A DNA stretch of 35,269 bases from a virus. Location of the stretch: positions 1 through 35,269 of the IMG/VR virus record IMGVR_UViG_3300046458_000051; one strand, given 5' to 3'. The position numbers and the translations under genes were made by a program. The notes beneath the pieces were generated by a model. That model saw only the letters and a list, made by a program, of their open reading frames with translations, did not search any database and was not told the origin of the DNA. Of the stretch, positions 6,717 to 13,802 are shown piece by piece. Within the stretch, counting starts at the first letter, position 1. Every line of letters starts with the position of its first letter.

Positions 6717-7805
6717 TTAGCGGCCCCCTGCCCGTTCAAACGCTATTGGCTCAAGTGCGCGCATTTGCAAAAGGGTCAGAGGCGTAAAGTTACGGTCAAG
6801 CTGCAGCTCGGCGAAGCGTTCAACGCTCAATCCGCCTTCGCGGAACAGCTTCGCCCGAACCGGGCCAATGGCCCTGTCCTGAAACGCCGCAGGCTGCTGC
6901 TTGAGCCAGTCGTAGTAGCTGAGGTCTGCTCTCACCTGCTGCGCGCCACCGTCGCCAACGGATGCTCGCGTGGCGCCCTCGGCAAACAGCGCGCTGAAGC
7001 GAGTCACTGCCACAACCGTCGAGCGACAGTTGATGTGGATCGGTGGCCTCGGCCCCTCAGTAAGCTTGAACCGGCGCTTATCGAGCGTCCGGCACTGACT
7101 GGTCGTCTTCGAATCCAGAGTGCTGACCCACTCCACCGACGGCACGACATCAGAGTTCGCTTTCAGCGCCTCCATGCGCGCCTGGGTGGCGACGTGCTGC
7201 ACTGCCGTCCGCACGATCGCACCGGCATTTCGATTGGTCGTGGCCAGGATGCCGTCGTTGTACTTGAGCGCCTTGGTCCCACGAATATTCTTGATGATCT
7301 GGAAGTTGGTTTGGCCTTCGAAGAAGCCCTGCCGGATCGCGCCTGCAAGGCGTTGTCGCTCGGTGGCGGTGAATCCATCAATGAACGACTTGAGCAGTTT
7401 CCCGCCGTCGGCACCGCGCACACTGAGCGGGTTTGTGAGGATTGCCGCCCTGATTGCCGCAGCTCCTGGCACCGCCGCATCGAACGAAACGCCAACCGGC
7501 GCAGCCCGGGTCAGGCTGGCCGCCTCAAATTCGGCCTCGTAGTTGGCGATATCGACCAGGTCGAGGTTCAGCTTTTCGCTGTACCGGTCGAAGATGCCCA
7601 GCAGCAGGCTATCGACTTCGCTCAGCAGCCGCTCTAAGCGGGCGACCGTGTAATCCGTCAGATCCGCCCGTGTTAGACGCTCGCGGATCGAACGGTCGAT
7701 CTCCTTGAGGAATGGCGCGAACTTCGACACTTCCCCCGACTTCAACTGCTCAAGGAAGACGGCGTGCCGAATCGTGGCATCAAGGATCGCTTGGTTTACC
7801 GCCAT
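6717..7805 (-). CDS. Minor head protein, SPP1 gp7 / Mu gpF family
   Basis: A 362-residue protein. Residues about 195-285 carry the family signature: TNRNAGAIVRTAVQHVATQA, then VEWVSTLDSKTTSQCRTLD, then PPIHINCRSTVVAV. The C..LD and H.NCRS elements are shared by Phage_Mu_F/SPP1 gp7 head morphogenesis proteins, which sit near the portal and affect DNA ejection. The start overlaps the portal gene by 26 bases with GAGG nine bases upstream. The family order terminase-portal-gp7-scaffold-capsid is kept here, except for the plus-strand gene inserted downstream. Confidence 0.88.
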   Translation of the reverse strand: MAVNQAILDATIRHAVFLEQLKSGEVSKFAPFLKEIDRSIRERLTRADLTDYTVARLERLLSEVDSLLLGIFDRYSEKLNLDLVDIANYEAEFEAASLTRAAPVGVSFDAAVPGAAAIRAAILTNPLSVRGADGGKLLKSFIDGFTATERQRLAGAIRQGFFEGQTNFQIIKNIRGTKALKYNDGILATTNRNAGAIVRTAVQHVATQARMEALKANSDVVPSVEWVSTLDSKTTSQCRTLDKRRFKLTEGPRPPIHINCRSTVVAVTRFSALFAEGATRASVGDGGAQQVRADLSYYDWLKQQPAAFQDRAIGPVRAKLFREGGLSVERFAELQLDRNFTPLTLLQMRALEPIAFERAGGR

Positions 7806-9246
7806 TTAGGTTTGCCTCGTCGTCGTCGTCATCCAGATCCGGCCCGGTGCTTTGCGCTTCGAGCTCACCCCGAATTTCATCATCCGTTTTCTCCGGGTTG
7901 ATCACACCGCGATCACGCAGGTACTGCCAGAAGTCGCCCTCCGGCAGTTTCCCGCCCTGCACTGCGTTGAACAGCGCTGCCAAGATCGTCGCGTCCAGAG
8001 TGATCTGGCTGAAGTCTTGATTGAGCTTGTAGACCACTTCACCGGAGGCATTCACGAACTCAGCCATCCATTCCAGGCACTGGCTGTAGGCCTCGCTGAC
8101 GTTGCTGACCACCAACGACAGAACGCTGTGTTCTGCGGCGCTGTCGTTGTCGGCCTGGGTTGCGGTCTTCACCGCGCTGCCGCGCTCAATCAGCCGGGCA
8201 CCGAGCGAAACCATGTCCTGCTTTTTGGATTCCATGGCCTCCTTGGCCACCGTGTTCGGCTGAGCCTGCCAAACTCCGCAGGTTCCGTTTACTGGAAGCA
8301 TCCAAGGCGCACGGGAGCCGAGGAAGATGCCGCTTTCCTCCATATGATCGCGCCACTGCTCATCGAGACCAGCCATCCACGGCTGAGGCTGGCCCACCAA
8401 GTAGGCAGCTTCTTCGTAGTCCGCACTGTTGCGGTAATGACCGATGTTCACCTCAGCCATGTCGTACAGTGGGGCGTCGTCGATGGTGGTGTCGTTGTTC
8501 TCGCTGCCAACGAATTGGAACGGGATCACCTGCCACGGGCGGCCAAGACCATTCAATGGTGTGAATGGCGCGACTTTCTGAGTTGTCGCGCTTGAACCCT
8601 CTTCCCACACTTCCTGCGTGTACTGACCGGAGACATCAAGGCGCAATACCCGGTACTGCACAACCTGCTCACTACCGAAACCATCGTCCGTATCTACGTC
8701 GATCGTTTCGCGCAGCACGACAAGGCTCAACAGGTGCTGGCCGCCGACTTGGCGGGTCTTCCAGTTGATGATCGACTCAGCTGTGTAGCTGGCGATGTTC
8801 GCCCGGGCGCGGCCAGATTGCTCGTCAGCCCTGCTGACTGTCCCAGCCACAACGGAAACATAGTCCACCAGGAGCCCATGGCGGCCGACTTCGAGCAGAT
8901 GCCCGATCACCGACTGCGATTGCTGGTAAACGCTCACGCCCTGCCCGTCGATATCCTTGGATACGTAATCGAGTGCGCCGGGAACAGTCAGCGTAGGCCA
9001 GGTACGAAACACTGCGCCGACAAGGCTGTGCTTCGTGCGACCGGTAGCGTTGTAGAACACCGCGCGCTTCTTGTACGCGTCATAACGGTCGCGGTTGTCC
9101 TGGGACTTGTCCGACGCGTTCGGCCTTGGCAGATAGCAATCGCCGGCGGCCTTTACCGTTTCCGACCCCTTGCAGACGTCGCGCACCAAGCGCCAGCGGT
9201 ACTGTGCCGCTTTGTACTCGGGACGAGTAAAAGTGACGTCCGTCAT
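7780..9246 (-). CDS. Portal protein (DUF4055 type)
   Basis: A 488-residue protein beginning MTDVTFTRPEYKAAQYRWRL. The sequence follows the DUF4055 family: GSETVKAAGDCYLPRP near residue 30, FYNATGRTKHSLVGAVFR near 64, and GRHGLLVDY near 120. The last residues are acidic (GPDLDDDDDEANLNGGKPSD). Portals of this family form the dodecameric ring at the unique vertex through which DNA enters and leaves. It overlaps the large terminase stop by four bases. The family had no assigned function originally; the portal role follows from length and position between terminase and gp7-like genes. Confidence 0.85.
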   Translation of the reverse strand: MTDVTFTRPEYKAAQYRWRLVRDVCKGSETVKAAGDCYLPRPNASDKSQDNRDRYDAYKKRAVFYNATGRTKHSLVGAVFRTWPTLTVPGALDYVSKDIDGQGVSVYQQSQSVIGHLLEVGRHGLLVDYVSVVAGTVSRADEQSGRARANIASYTAESIINWKTRQVGGQHLLSLVVLRETIDVDTDDGFGSEQVVQYRVLRLDVSGQYTQEVWEEGSSATTQKVAPFTPLNGLGRPWQVIPFQFVGSENNDTTIDDAPLYDMAEVNIGHYRNSADYEEAAYLVGQPQPWMAGLDEQWRDHMEESGIFLGSRAPWMLPVNGTCGVWQAQPNTVAKEAMESKKQDMVSLGARLIERGSAVKTATQADNDSAAEHSVLSLVVSNVSEAYSQCLEWMAEFVNASGEVVYKLNQDFSQITLDATILAALFNAVQGGKLPEGDFWQYLRDRGVINPEKTDDEIRGELEAQSTGPDLDDDDDEANLNGGKPSDP

Positions 9247-10544
9247 CGGGCGACTCCCATTTTCATTGAGGTGACCGGTTTAACAATCGGGTACTCGCGG
9301 TGAATGAAGTAACCGCCGCCGTCGTTGGCGTGGTCGTTGCCTTGGCTCTTGTCTGGCTCGCCGTTGGGCGCCCAGATCTGCTGTTCCAGGCCATCGGCGT
9401 AGGTCGGGCATGTAAACGGGTTCACTAGGTAACGCCGCTCGCCCTGTGCGTTGCAGAACATGGCGTTCATGGCGTTGATTCGGTCCTTCACCGGCGGGTT
9501 GGCCGCTGGTGCGATAACTGTGAAACCTGCCTGCTTGAGCATGGCGATATCGGTAAGGCTCGCATTAACCGACTTGCGCGAATCGCCGGAGGCGTCTGGA
9601 TAGATCCGGATCTCGCAAGTCTTTCTATAGTCGTTGCCGGTGTGTTCCCAGTATCGTTCTTTGATACGGCGGATCATGTCCGGCGTGTCGTAGCCATCCA
9701 TCAGCTCATCCACGGCGCGCGGCAGGCCCTGGTCACGTTTGACGTGTGTGATCGCCGCCATCTTGCCGACGTTGAAGTCCATGCCGATGAATAACGGCTC
9801 ACCGGGCTGCACGGTGTCGAAACACTGGTTCAGCTTGCGGTCGTAGGCGTGATAGATCGACCCGGACGTCAGGTTGACGAACTGGCCATTCAGGTACGCG
9901 CGAATCAGTTGCTCGGGGTACGACTCCATCAGCGAGGCGATGTAGTCGTCTGGCAGGTTCAGCTCGTTGTCGAAGGTGCTGGCCTGGATAAGGCCATACA
10001 TTTCCTTCAGCGCTGGCTTGTCGCGTAACTGCTTCACGAACTGGAGGAAGACGAACTTGAAGCCTTCCGGCGTCGTGGTCACGTCCACGCCGTTTTTCAG
10101 CCCGGGCAGGTTGTAACGCATCCGGGCAATGATCTTGCGCCAGGCTTGCTGAGCCTTGATCGACGTCAGCACGTCCAGCTCATCCACCAGGGCGTGACCG
10201 ATCTTGAAGCCGACGATTGTTTGCGGCTTCTCCATCGACCGGCAAATCACAGTACCGCGATACTGCCGACCGCTGTAAATGTGAACCTCATGGTTCGCCT
10301 GATTGATCTTGGTCTTCAGCCCCCAGTCGTAAGCCACCTCCTCCATCGTGGGGTAGAAGATGTCGCGGATCTGCGGGTAAGTCGGAGCGAAGTAACCGGC
10401 GTTGACGCCAGGCCACTCCATGAAATGCTTGCTCAGCGCCGAGCATCCGACCCAGGTCTTCCCAGAGCCGAAACCAGCAACGAATGCGCGAAACTTGTGA
10501 GGCAACAGGAGGAACTGCGACTGCGGAACGTTAAGGCTCGGCAT
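9243..10544 (-). CDS. Terminase large subunit
   Basis: Packaging motor ATPase and nuclease, 433 residues from the chosen start. Walker A is AGFGSGKT (residues 23-30), the acidic Walker B pair follows HALV at 121-122 (DE), motif III is VTTTPEG (155-161), and the nuclease domain opens with LFIGMDFN (catalytic Asp near 256), with later aspartates in YPDASGDS and NDHAND. A start five codons upstream (MRGSR) is possible. I chose MPSLNVP because GAGGAA lies six bases before it, giving a 14-base overlap with the small subunit gene. Confidence 0.93.
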   Translation of the reverse strand: MPSLNVPQSQFLLLPHKFRAFVAGFGSGKTWVGCSALSKHFMEWPGVNAGYFAPTYPQIRDIFYPTMEEVAYDWGLKTKINQANHEVHIYSGRQYRGTVICRSMEKPQTIVGFKIGHALVDELDVLTSIKAQQAWRKIIARMRYNLPGLKNGVDVTTTPEGFKFVFLQFVKQLRDKPALKEMYGLIQASTFDNELNLPDDYIASLMESYPEQLIRAYLNGQFVNLTSGSIYHAYDRKLNQCFDTVQPGEPLFIGMDFNVGKMAAITHVKRDQGLPRAVDELMDGYDTPDMIRRIKERYWEHTGNDYRKTCEIRIYPDASGDSRKSVNASLTDIAMLKQAGFTVIAPAANPPVKDRINAMNAMFCNAQGERRYLVNPFTCPTYADGLEQQIWAPNGEPDKSQGNDHANDGGGYFIHREYPIVKPVTSMKMGVAR

Positions 10545-10992
10545 TCGGCTTCCTCGCATCCACTACGTCGACCTGAATGCGCGTCGGGATCGCCGGTTCG
10601 TCGTCAGGCTCGTCCTTCCGGTTGCGGTTGACGTAGACGTCGCCGACTTCTTTCGCGGCCTGTTCGAGGATCTGCATGGCCAGGCCGATGTTCTTCATCG
10701 TCTCGGCCCGCTCGACAAAACGGTTCATGGCCCTGAGCCGGAACGCTCGGTTGGCGATCGGGATTTCAGCTGTTTCTTCGCGAAAGCGCTTTCGGGCATC
10801 TTCAAACATCGTCACCCAACGCTTGGCCAGGCCTTTCCCTGATGTCTTTGTCGGGTCGTGTGTCTCCACCTGTTGGCGGGTCACCGATATCCCGTATTCC
10901 TTTTGGACGGCTTCAACAACCTGTGAAGGCGTGTCGAAGCACGCCAAGGCCTGAACGATAAAGGCCTTCACGTCGTTTTGAAGGGCTGCCAT
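10531..10992 (-). CDS. Terminase small subunit (DUF2280)
   Basis: A 153-residue protein starting MAALQNDVKAFIVQALACFD, then TPSQVVEAVQKEYGISVTRQ and QVETHDPTKTSGKGLAKRW. This is the DUF2280 signature: a helix-turn-helix that reads the packaging site, then a helical oligomerisation region (FRLRAMNRFVERAETMKNIG). It should bind the cos or pac site and present DNA to the large subunit. First gene of the packaging-head operon; it overlaps the large subunit gene. DUF2280 small terminases are common in Pseudomonas phages. Confidence 0.88.
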   Translation of the reverse strand: MAALQNDVKAFIVQALACFDTPSQVVEAVQKEYGISVTRQQVETHDPTKTSGKGLAKRWVTMFEDARKRFREETAEIPIANRAFRLRAMNRFVERAETMKNIGLAMQILEQAAKEVGDVYVNRNRKDEPDDEPAIPTRIQVDVVDARKPNAEP

Positions 10993-11023
10993 AGATTTTC
11001 ATCCGTCCAGAGCCTGTCCAGAA

Positions 11024-11647
11024 TCAGGCCGACTTGAGCAGACAGGTTCCGCAGGCCCTCGCAATGTTCATTTTCCCCACCTCGGCAGGATTGTTTGCAG
11101 CATCCACCAGTTCTTGCACTTGAGGGCTTGCCCCATACCGACGCACAACACCGATGAACTCTTCAACGTCGTGTCCGCGCATCTCAAGCTTGGGCAATCC
11201 TTCCTGGGTGAACGCTGGCTGACCGTACTTATCGGTCGCTTGGGCGATGTGATAGAGCTCATGTTCGATGAGGGCGCAGAAATCAGCGTCGGAGCAGTCG
11301 GCGCAGTAGTCGGCAGCCAGAGTGATGATGTAGGCCGGCACATCGCCGAACCAATCGCGCATCTGCTGTTCCATCCGGGCCTTCTGCCAGCCACCAGCGC
11401 GGAACGCCACCTGTTCGGCCTGTCCCACCACCGTACGCCCCTTCTTCGTGAAGGCAGCAGACGCCCACATCACCCGAATGTCCGCGTCGATCAGATGGGC
11501 GTGATCTTCATTGTGAATGCTGCCGGTGTCAGCAAGGATCTGGGACTGCAGCCATTCCCACACCTCGGGAGCCGGGGCCAGGCGAATACCAAAGTCCGAT
11601 TGCTCTGATAATTCGATAAGCGACAAGGGAGGGTATGGCCTATCCAT
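11024..11647 (-). CDS. Putative phage metallopeptidase (HExxH)
   Basis: A 207-residue protein with a zinc-protease motif: HELYH at residues 129-133, preceded by ADYCADCSDADFCALIE. Three cysteines in this segment and RACGTC near the end could bind a further metal. The HE..H helix in a 200-residue phage protein fits the 'putative phage metallopeptidase' family found next to terminase genes. No signal peptide. AGGGTGA precedes the ATG. Substrate unknown: virion maturation or host protein cleavage are both possible. As no endolysin is found in the lysis block, a lysis role cannot be excluded, though the sequence has no cell-wall binding domain. Confidence 0.75.
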   Translation of the reverse strand: MDRPYPPLSLIELSEQSDFGIRLAPAPEVWEWLQSQILADTGSIHNEDHAHLIDADIRVMWASAAFTKKGRTVVGQAEQVAFRAGGWQKARMEQQMRDWFGDVPAYIITLAADYCADCSDADFCALIEHELYHIAQATDKYGQPAFTQEGLPKLEMRGHDVEEFIGVVRRYGASPQVQELVDAANNPAEVGKMNIARACGTCLLKSA

Positions 11648-11661
11648 GGATCACCCTGAGC

Positions 11662-11690
11662 TTGAAATAGTGGCTAATTGCCTGTATTTG
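11662..11690 (+). promoter_or_regulatory. Sigma70-like promoter for lipoprotein gene
   Basis: TTGAAA at 11662-11667 and TATTTG at 11685-11690 are separated by 17 bases, placing the transcript start about 30 bases before the lipoprotein ATG. It points opposite to the late operon, so it would allow expression from the prophage when late genes are silent. AT-rich sequence continues to the SD-like AAGGA at 11710. Confidence 0.55.
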
Positions 11691-11725
11691 TGTGCGCCTT
11701 TTTATTCGTAAGGACACTTATCCGC

Positions 11726-12172
11726 ATGTTTTTTGCTCATGTTCGCCCCGCTGCAGCCTGCCTGCTTGCTGCCACAACTCTTTTCGGATGCGTCGCTATT
11801 CCAGAAGAGACCTGGACCAACTTGGGTCCGTCTAATCTCGTTACCGAGGCTGGAAAAATTGTTTGCTACACAGATGCCAACATTATTGATGGCAAACGGG
11901 TTGTAGGCACTCTGTGCGCCACTCCGCGCTCGGGCTTCCTGAGCGATGGCGAGCCACAAGTTCTCGCAGGGGCGAATTACCGTCAACCGTTCCGAATAGA
12001 CCTCAGCAAAGCCACAAAGGGCGAACAACTGCCATTCGGTGACAAGACGGGCCTTCTTGAATGCGAGCCAGATGAGGCCGACGGGGAAAAGTCCACCCCC
12101 GTGAAATTCTGCAAGGTAACAATCAATGGACAGGCTCTAGTCAGCGCTAAGATTACCTTCGCATACAAGTAA
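11726..12172 (+). CDS. Moron lipoprotein, unknown function
   Basis: A 148-residue secreted protein. MFFAHVRPAAACLLAATTLF then GC gives a lipoprotein signal peptide with lipobox LFGC and lipidated Cys22; the +2 residue is Val, suggesting outer membrane sorting. The mature part (ETWTNLGPSNLVTEAGKIVC, three further cysteines, C-terminal GQALVSAKITFAYK) is beta-rich without a known motif. I chose this ATG over one 16 codons upstream because it yields a proper signal sequence. The gene is antisense to the late operon and has its own promoter and downstream hairpin, the classic layout of a lysogenic conversion gene. A surface role such as receptor masking is inference. Confidence 0.75.
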   Translation: MFFAHVRPAAACLLAATTLFGCVAIPEETWTNLGPSNLVTEAGKIVCYTDANIIDGKRVVGTLCATPRSGFLSDGEPQVLAGANYRQPFRIDLSKATKGEQLPFGDKTGLLECEPDEADGEKSTPVKFCKVTINGQALVSAKITFAYK

Positions 12173-12180
12173 CTAAGCCA

Positions 12181-12203
12181 AAGCCGCACTAATCCTGCGG
12201 CTT
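12181..12203. terminator. Hairpin between convergent genes
   Basis: AAGCCGCA and TGCGGCTT make a perfect eight-base-pair stem with a seven-base loop, placed between the stop of the lipoprotein gene and the end of the minus-strand gene at 12206. T tracts are short on both sides, so termination may be weak and bidirectional. Confidence 0.55.
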
Positions 12204-12205
12204 AC

Positions 12206-12460
12206 CTACCCTTCCCCGCCATCAAGCAGCACATCAATCAGCTTCTGCTCTCCCAGACGCATCGCACCCAGGCATTGCAGGTCGTCGCACTTGGGACCCA
12301 GACCGAACACCGTCACTTCGCCTTTCGGCCCCATGAGGGTCAGCGCGCCTACAGTGCATTCCGGATGGACACCGGCATCGAGGTCGTCAGCGATCTTGCG
12401 CAGGGTCTTGGCAGCGTCGCGCCATCCTTCCCGCTTGAAATCAATCAGCTTGGCGGTCAT
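12206..12460 (-). CDS. Small hypothetical phage protein (84 aa)
   Basis: Starts MTAKLIDFKREGWRDAAKTL, with AAGGTGAG seven bases upstream inside the preceding gene; the ATG overlaps that gene's TGA (ATGA). Residues 10-30 form a charged helix (TLRKIADDLDAG), followed by HPECTVGALTLMGPKGEVTV and a C-terminal helix (GEQKLIDVLLDGGEG). Two cysteines (CDDLQC) near residue 60. I do not recognise a family. It belongs to the late operon between lysis and packaging genes. Confidence 0.6.
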   Translation of the reverse strand: MTAKLIDFKREGWRDAAKTLRKIADDLDAGVHPECTVGALTLMGPKGEVTVFGLGPKCDDLQCLGAMRLGEQKLIDVLLDGGEG

Positions 12461-12645
12461 GCGCTCACCTTCTGCAGCCATTCTTCGATGATGCGCTGCA
12501 CTACCGGCTCGGTGAGGATGGCGGATAGTTGTTTGCCGTCGATCACTGACTGGATCAGCGCGCGCGGGATGACGTGAGGCCCGTCACTGGCTACCACCAT
12601 CAGGTGCGGGCGCTGGTCGGCGATGTCATGAATTTCTGCTGTCAT
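12457..12645 (-). CDS. Small hypothetical phage protein (62 aa)
   Basis: Starts MTAEIHDIADQRPHLMVVAS with GGAGTGA just upstream; an in-frame ATG eight codons earlier lacks a ribosome site. The centre, DGPHVIPRALIQSVIDGKQL, and C-terminus VVQRIIEEWLQKVSA are helical. Unknown function. It begins right after the 40-bp operator-like site at 12658-12697, so its expression could be set by whatever binds there. It is coupled to the next gene by an ATGA overlap. Confidence 0.6.
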   Translation of the reverse strand: MTAEIHDIADQRPHLMVVASDGPHVIPRALIQSVIDGKQLSAILTEPVVQRIIEEWLQKVSA

Positions 12646-12657
12646 GCTCACTCCAGT

Positions 12658-12697
12658 GTCGCGACACAATTTGTACTCTCGCTAAACGTGTCGCGAC
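12658..12697. promoter_or_regulatory. Copy 1 of a 15-10-15 palindromic site
   Basis: Left arm GTCGCGACACAATTT (12658-12672), ten-base spacer, right arm TAAACGTGTCGCGAC (12683-12697). The outer ten bases of each arm are exact inverted repeats. The left arm also contains the perfect palindrome GTGTCGCGACAC at 12656-12667. The same geometry recurs at 18109-18148 and 26812-26851. It fills the 52-base gap between the Rz1 stop and the next minus-strand gene, which suggests a protein-binding site rather than coding constraint. No known factor is assigned. Confidence 0.7.
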
Positions 12698-12964
12698 CTA
12701 CTTGCTCTGACTTCGCTTGATCTGCGCGTCCACCTGATCTGCGCAGGTGTCGAGCAGGTTGATGGCTTGGTTCTTCAGCTCCCAGAGCTGCCCGTTGTCG
12801 GCGAGGTCTTCATCCGCTACCCGCTCACAGGGCACCAGCTCAGGGGGCTCGACTCTTACCGCCGCTGTCTTTGTTACCAGTGGCGGCTTTCCCGCGCAGG
12901 CCGTCAGGCAGAGGCTGAGCAGCCCAATCACGAACAGGCTTGCTGTTGCGTTTGAGTTCTTCAA
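12698..12964 (-). CDS. Rz1: Rz1-like o-spanin lipoprotein
   Basis: An 88-residue lipoprotein that starts inside the Rz gene in another frame. The start is TTG, supported by GGAG seven bases upstream. The signal peptide ends LTAC (Cys23), and the mature protein opens AGKPPLVTKTAAVRVEPPEL, proline-rich as in Rz1 proteins. It should sit in the outer membrane and pair with Rz across the periplasm to fuse the two membranes at the last lysis step. It overlaps the 3' end of Rz by 125 bases and extends beyond it, an arrangement seen in several phages. Confidence 0.82.
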   Translation of the reverse strand: MKNSNATASLFVIGLLSLCLTACAGKPPLVTKTAAVRVEPPELVPCERVADEDLADNGQLWELKNQAINLLDTCADQVDAQIKRSQSK

Positions 12965-13226
12965 AGTTCTTCTCCGCCTTTCTGGCTTTGGCCTGACTGG
13001 CCTGTAGTCGCTTGTTCAGGTCTTTCTGGTAGTCGGCGTTGCGCTGAGCCTCGGCGCGTAGCGTGGTGATGGTGGCCTGGCTTTCGAGGTTGGCGTCGAC
13101 CGCCTTCTTCTTCTCGCTGGCCTCGAATGCCACCTCCCCGCGAAGGGCGACGACGCGCGACTGCTGGATCCCGATGAGGAGCAGACCGACCAGGGCAATG
13201 ATGATTGCAGCAGCGAAGGCCTTCAT
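12840..13226 (-). CDS. Rz: Rz-like i-spanin
   Basis: A 128-residue type II membrane protein: MKAFAAAIIIALVGLLLIGI is the single N-terminal membrane segment, followed by a long periplasmic coiled coil (EASEKKKAVDANLESQATIT through NFEELKRNS). The C-terminal part (VRDWAAQPLPDGLRGKA) carries the W.....LP..V/LR motif common at the end of Rz proteins. The ATG overlaps the holin stop by four bases; no endolysin gene lies between holin and Rz. The Rz1 gene starts within its last third. Confidence 0.85.
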   Translation of the reverse strand: MKAFAAAIIIALVGLLLIGIQQSRVVALRGEVAFEASEKKKAVDANLESQATITTLRAEAQRNADYQKDLNKRLQASQAKARKAEKNFEELKRNSKPVRDWAAQPLPDGLRGKAATGNKDSGGKSRAP

Positions 13227-13546
13227 GCGGCATCCGCCTTGCGACCAAGGAAGCGGGTCACCAGTTCGCGAATGGCTGTCACGCCGAGGAAGCCGATCGT
13301 GCCACCGGCAGCGACCGACAAACTGGAAGGCCAGGCCATCCACTCAATAAGGCTCGACGCGACCAAGCTCAGCGATCCACAGATCAGCGCCTCGAACACA
13401 ATCCGGCGCTTACTGGTTTCCTTCGCGTCGTACATGACTCGAAGCAACGATACGGTGATGGACATGATCACGCCCTGCCAGAGCGGATTGCTCAACGCCA
13501 GCCAGATCTTGGCCCAGGTGTCTGGCTTATCAGGCATGGTAGGCAT
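13223..13546 (-). CDS. Holin (lambda S-like, phage_holin_3 type)
   Basis: A 107-residue protein. From MPTMPDKPDTWAKIWLALSN it shows three hydrophobic segments: about residues 18-34 (LWQGVIMSITVSLLRVM), 45-62 (FEALICGSLSLVASSLIE) and 70-95 (LSVAAGGTIGFLGVTAIREL), ending in a basic tail FLGRKADAA. This topology and the N-terminal sequence match lambda-type holins that time lysis. GGAGG lies nine bases before the chosen ATG; a second in-frame ATG three codons on (MPDKP) could give a dual-start holin/antiholin pair, as in lambda S, but this is inference. Confidence 0.8.
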   Translation of the reverse strand: MPTMPDKPDTWAKIWLALSNPLWQGVIMSITVSLLRVMYDAKETSKRRIVFEALICGSLSLVASSLIEWMAWPSSLSVAAGGTIGFLGVTAIRELVTRFLGRKADAA

Positions 13547-13633
13547 CCGAGTTGCCTCCCCCATGGGGAGATTGATAAATCCGGCGTCCGCTGCACTCCC
13601 AGCTCGGAGCAATGGGTGTGGGGAGCCGAAAAC

Positions 13634-13658
13634 AAAAAGCCCCTGCGAATGCAGAGGC
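13634..13658 (-). terminator. Intrinsic terminator in late leader (distal)
   Basis: Read on the minus strand: GCCTCTGC, loop ATTC, GCAGGGGC, then five T. The stem has eight pairs including one G-U. It lies between the candidate late promoter (13769-13797) and the holin gene, about 90 bases upstream of the holin start. Transcription of late genes would have to read through it. Confidence 0.8.
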
Positions 13659-13701
13659 CCTGAATAGGTGCGCGGCGACCAAAACCCGGCAGCACATAAA
13701 C

Positions 13702-13725
13702 AAAAGCCCCGCACGTTGGCGAGGC
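13702..13725 (-). terminator. Intrinsic terminator in late leader (proximal)
   Basis: Minus strand: GCCTCGC, six-base loop, GCGGGGC, then four T. Seven pairs including one G-U. It is the first of two tandem terminators, some 40 bases after the predicted late transcript start. The paired design is the expected target for a Q-like antiterminator. Confidence 0.75.
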
Positions 13726-13768
13726 TCTGAAGTGGTCGTGCGCTGGAGGTAAGTTGCGCAGTGTGGGA

Positions 13769-13797
13769 AAAGTACATCAAATTCCCCACCATGACAA
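13769..13797 (-). promoter_or_regulatory. Candidate late promoter (PR'-like)
   Basis: On the minus strand TTGTCA (13797-13792), exactly 17 bases, TACTTT (13774-13769). The -35 matches consensus at five of six bases and the -10 at four of six. It starts just outside the stop codon of the Q-position gene (13803) and points at the two terminators and the lysis/packaging genes. The spacer and -10 are covered by an imperfect inverted repeat, GTGGGGAA with TTTTCCCAC, which could be a site for an antiterminator loading on paused polymerase as in lambda. Confidence 0.65.
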
Positions 13798-13802
13798 TAC
13801 CT

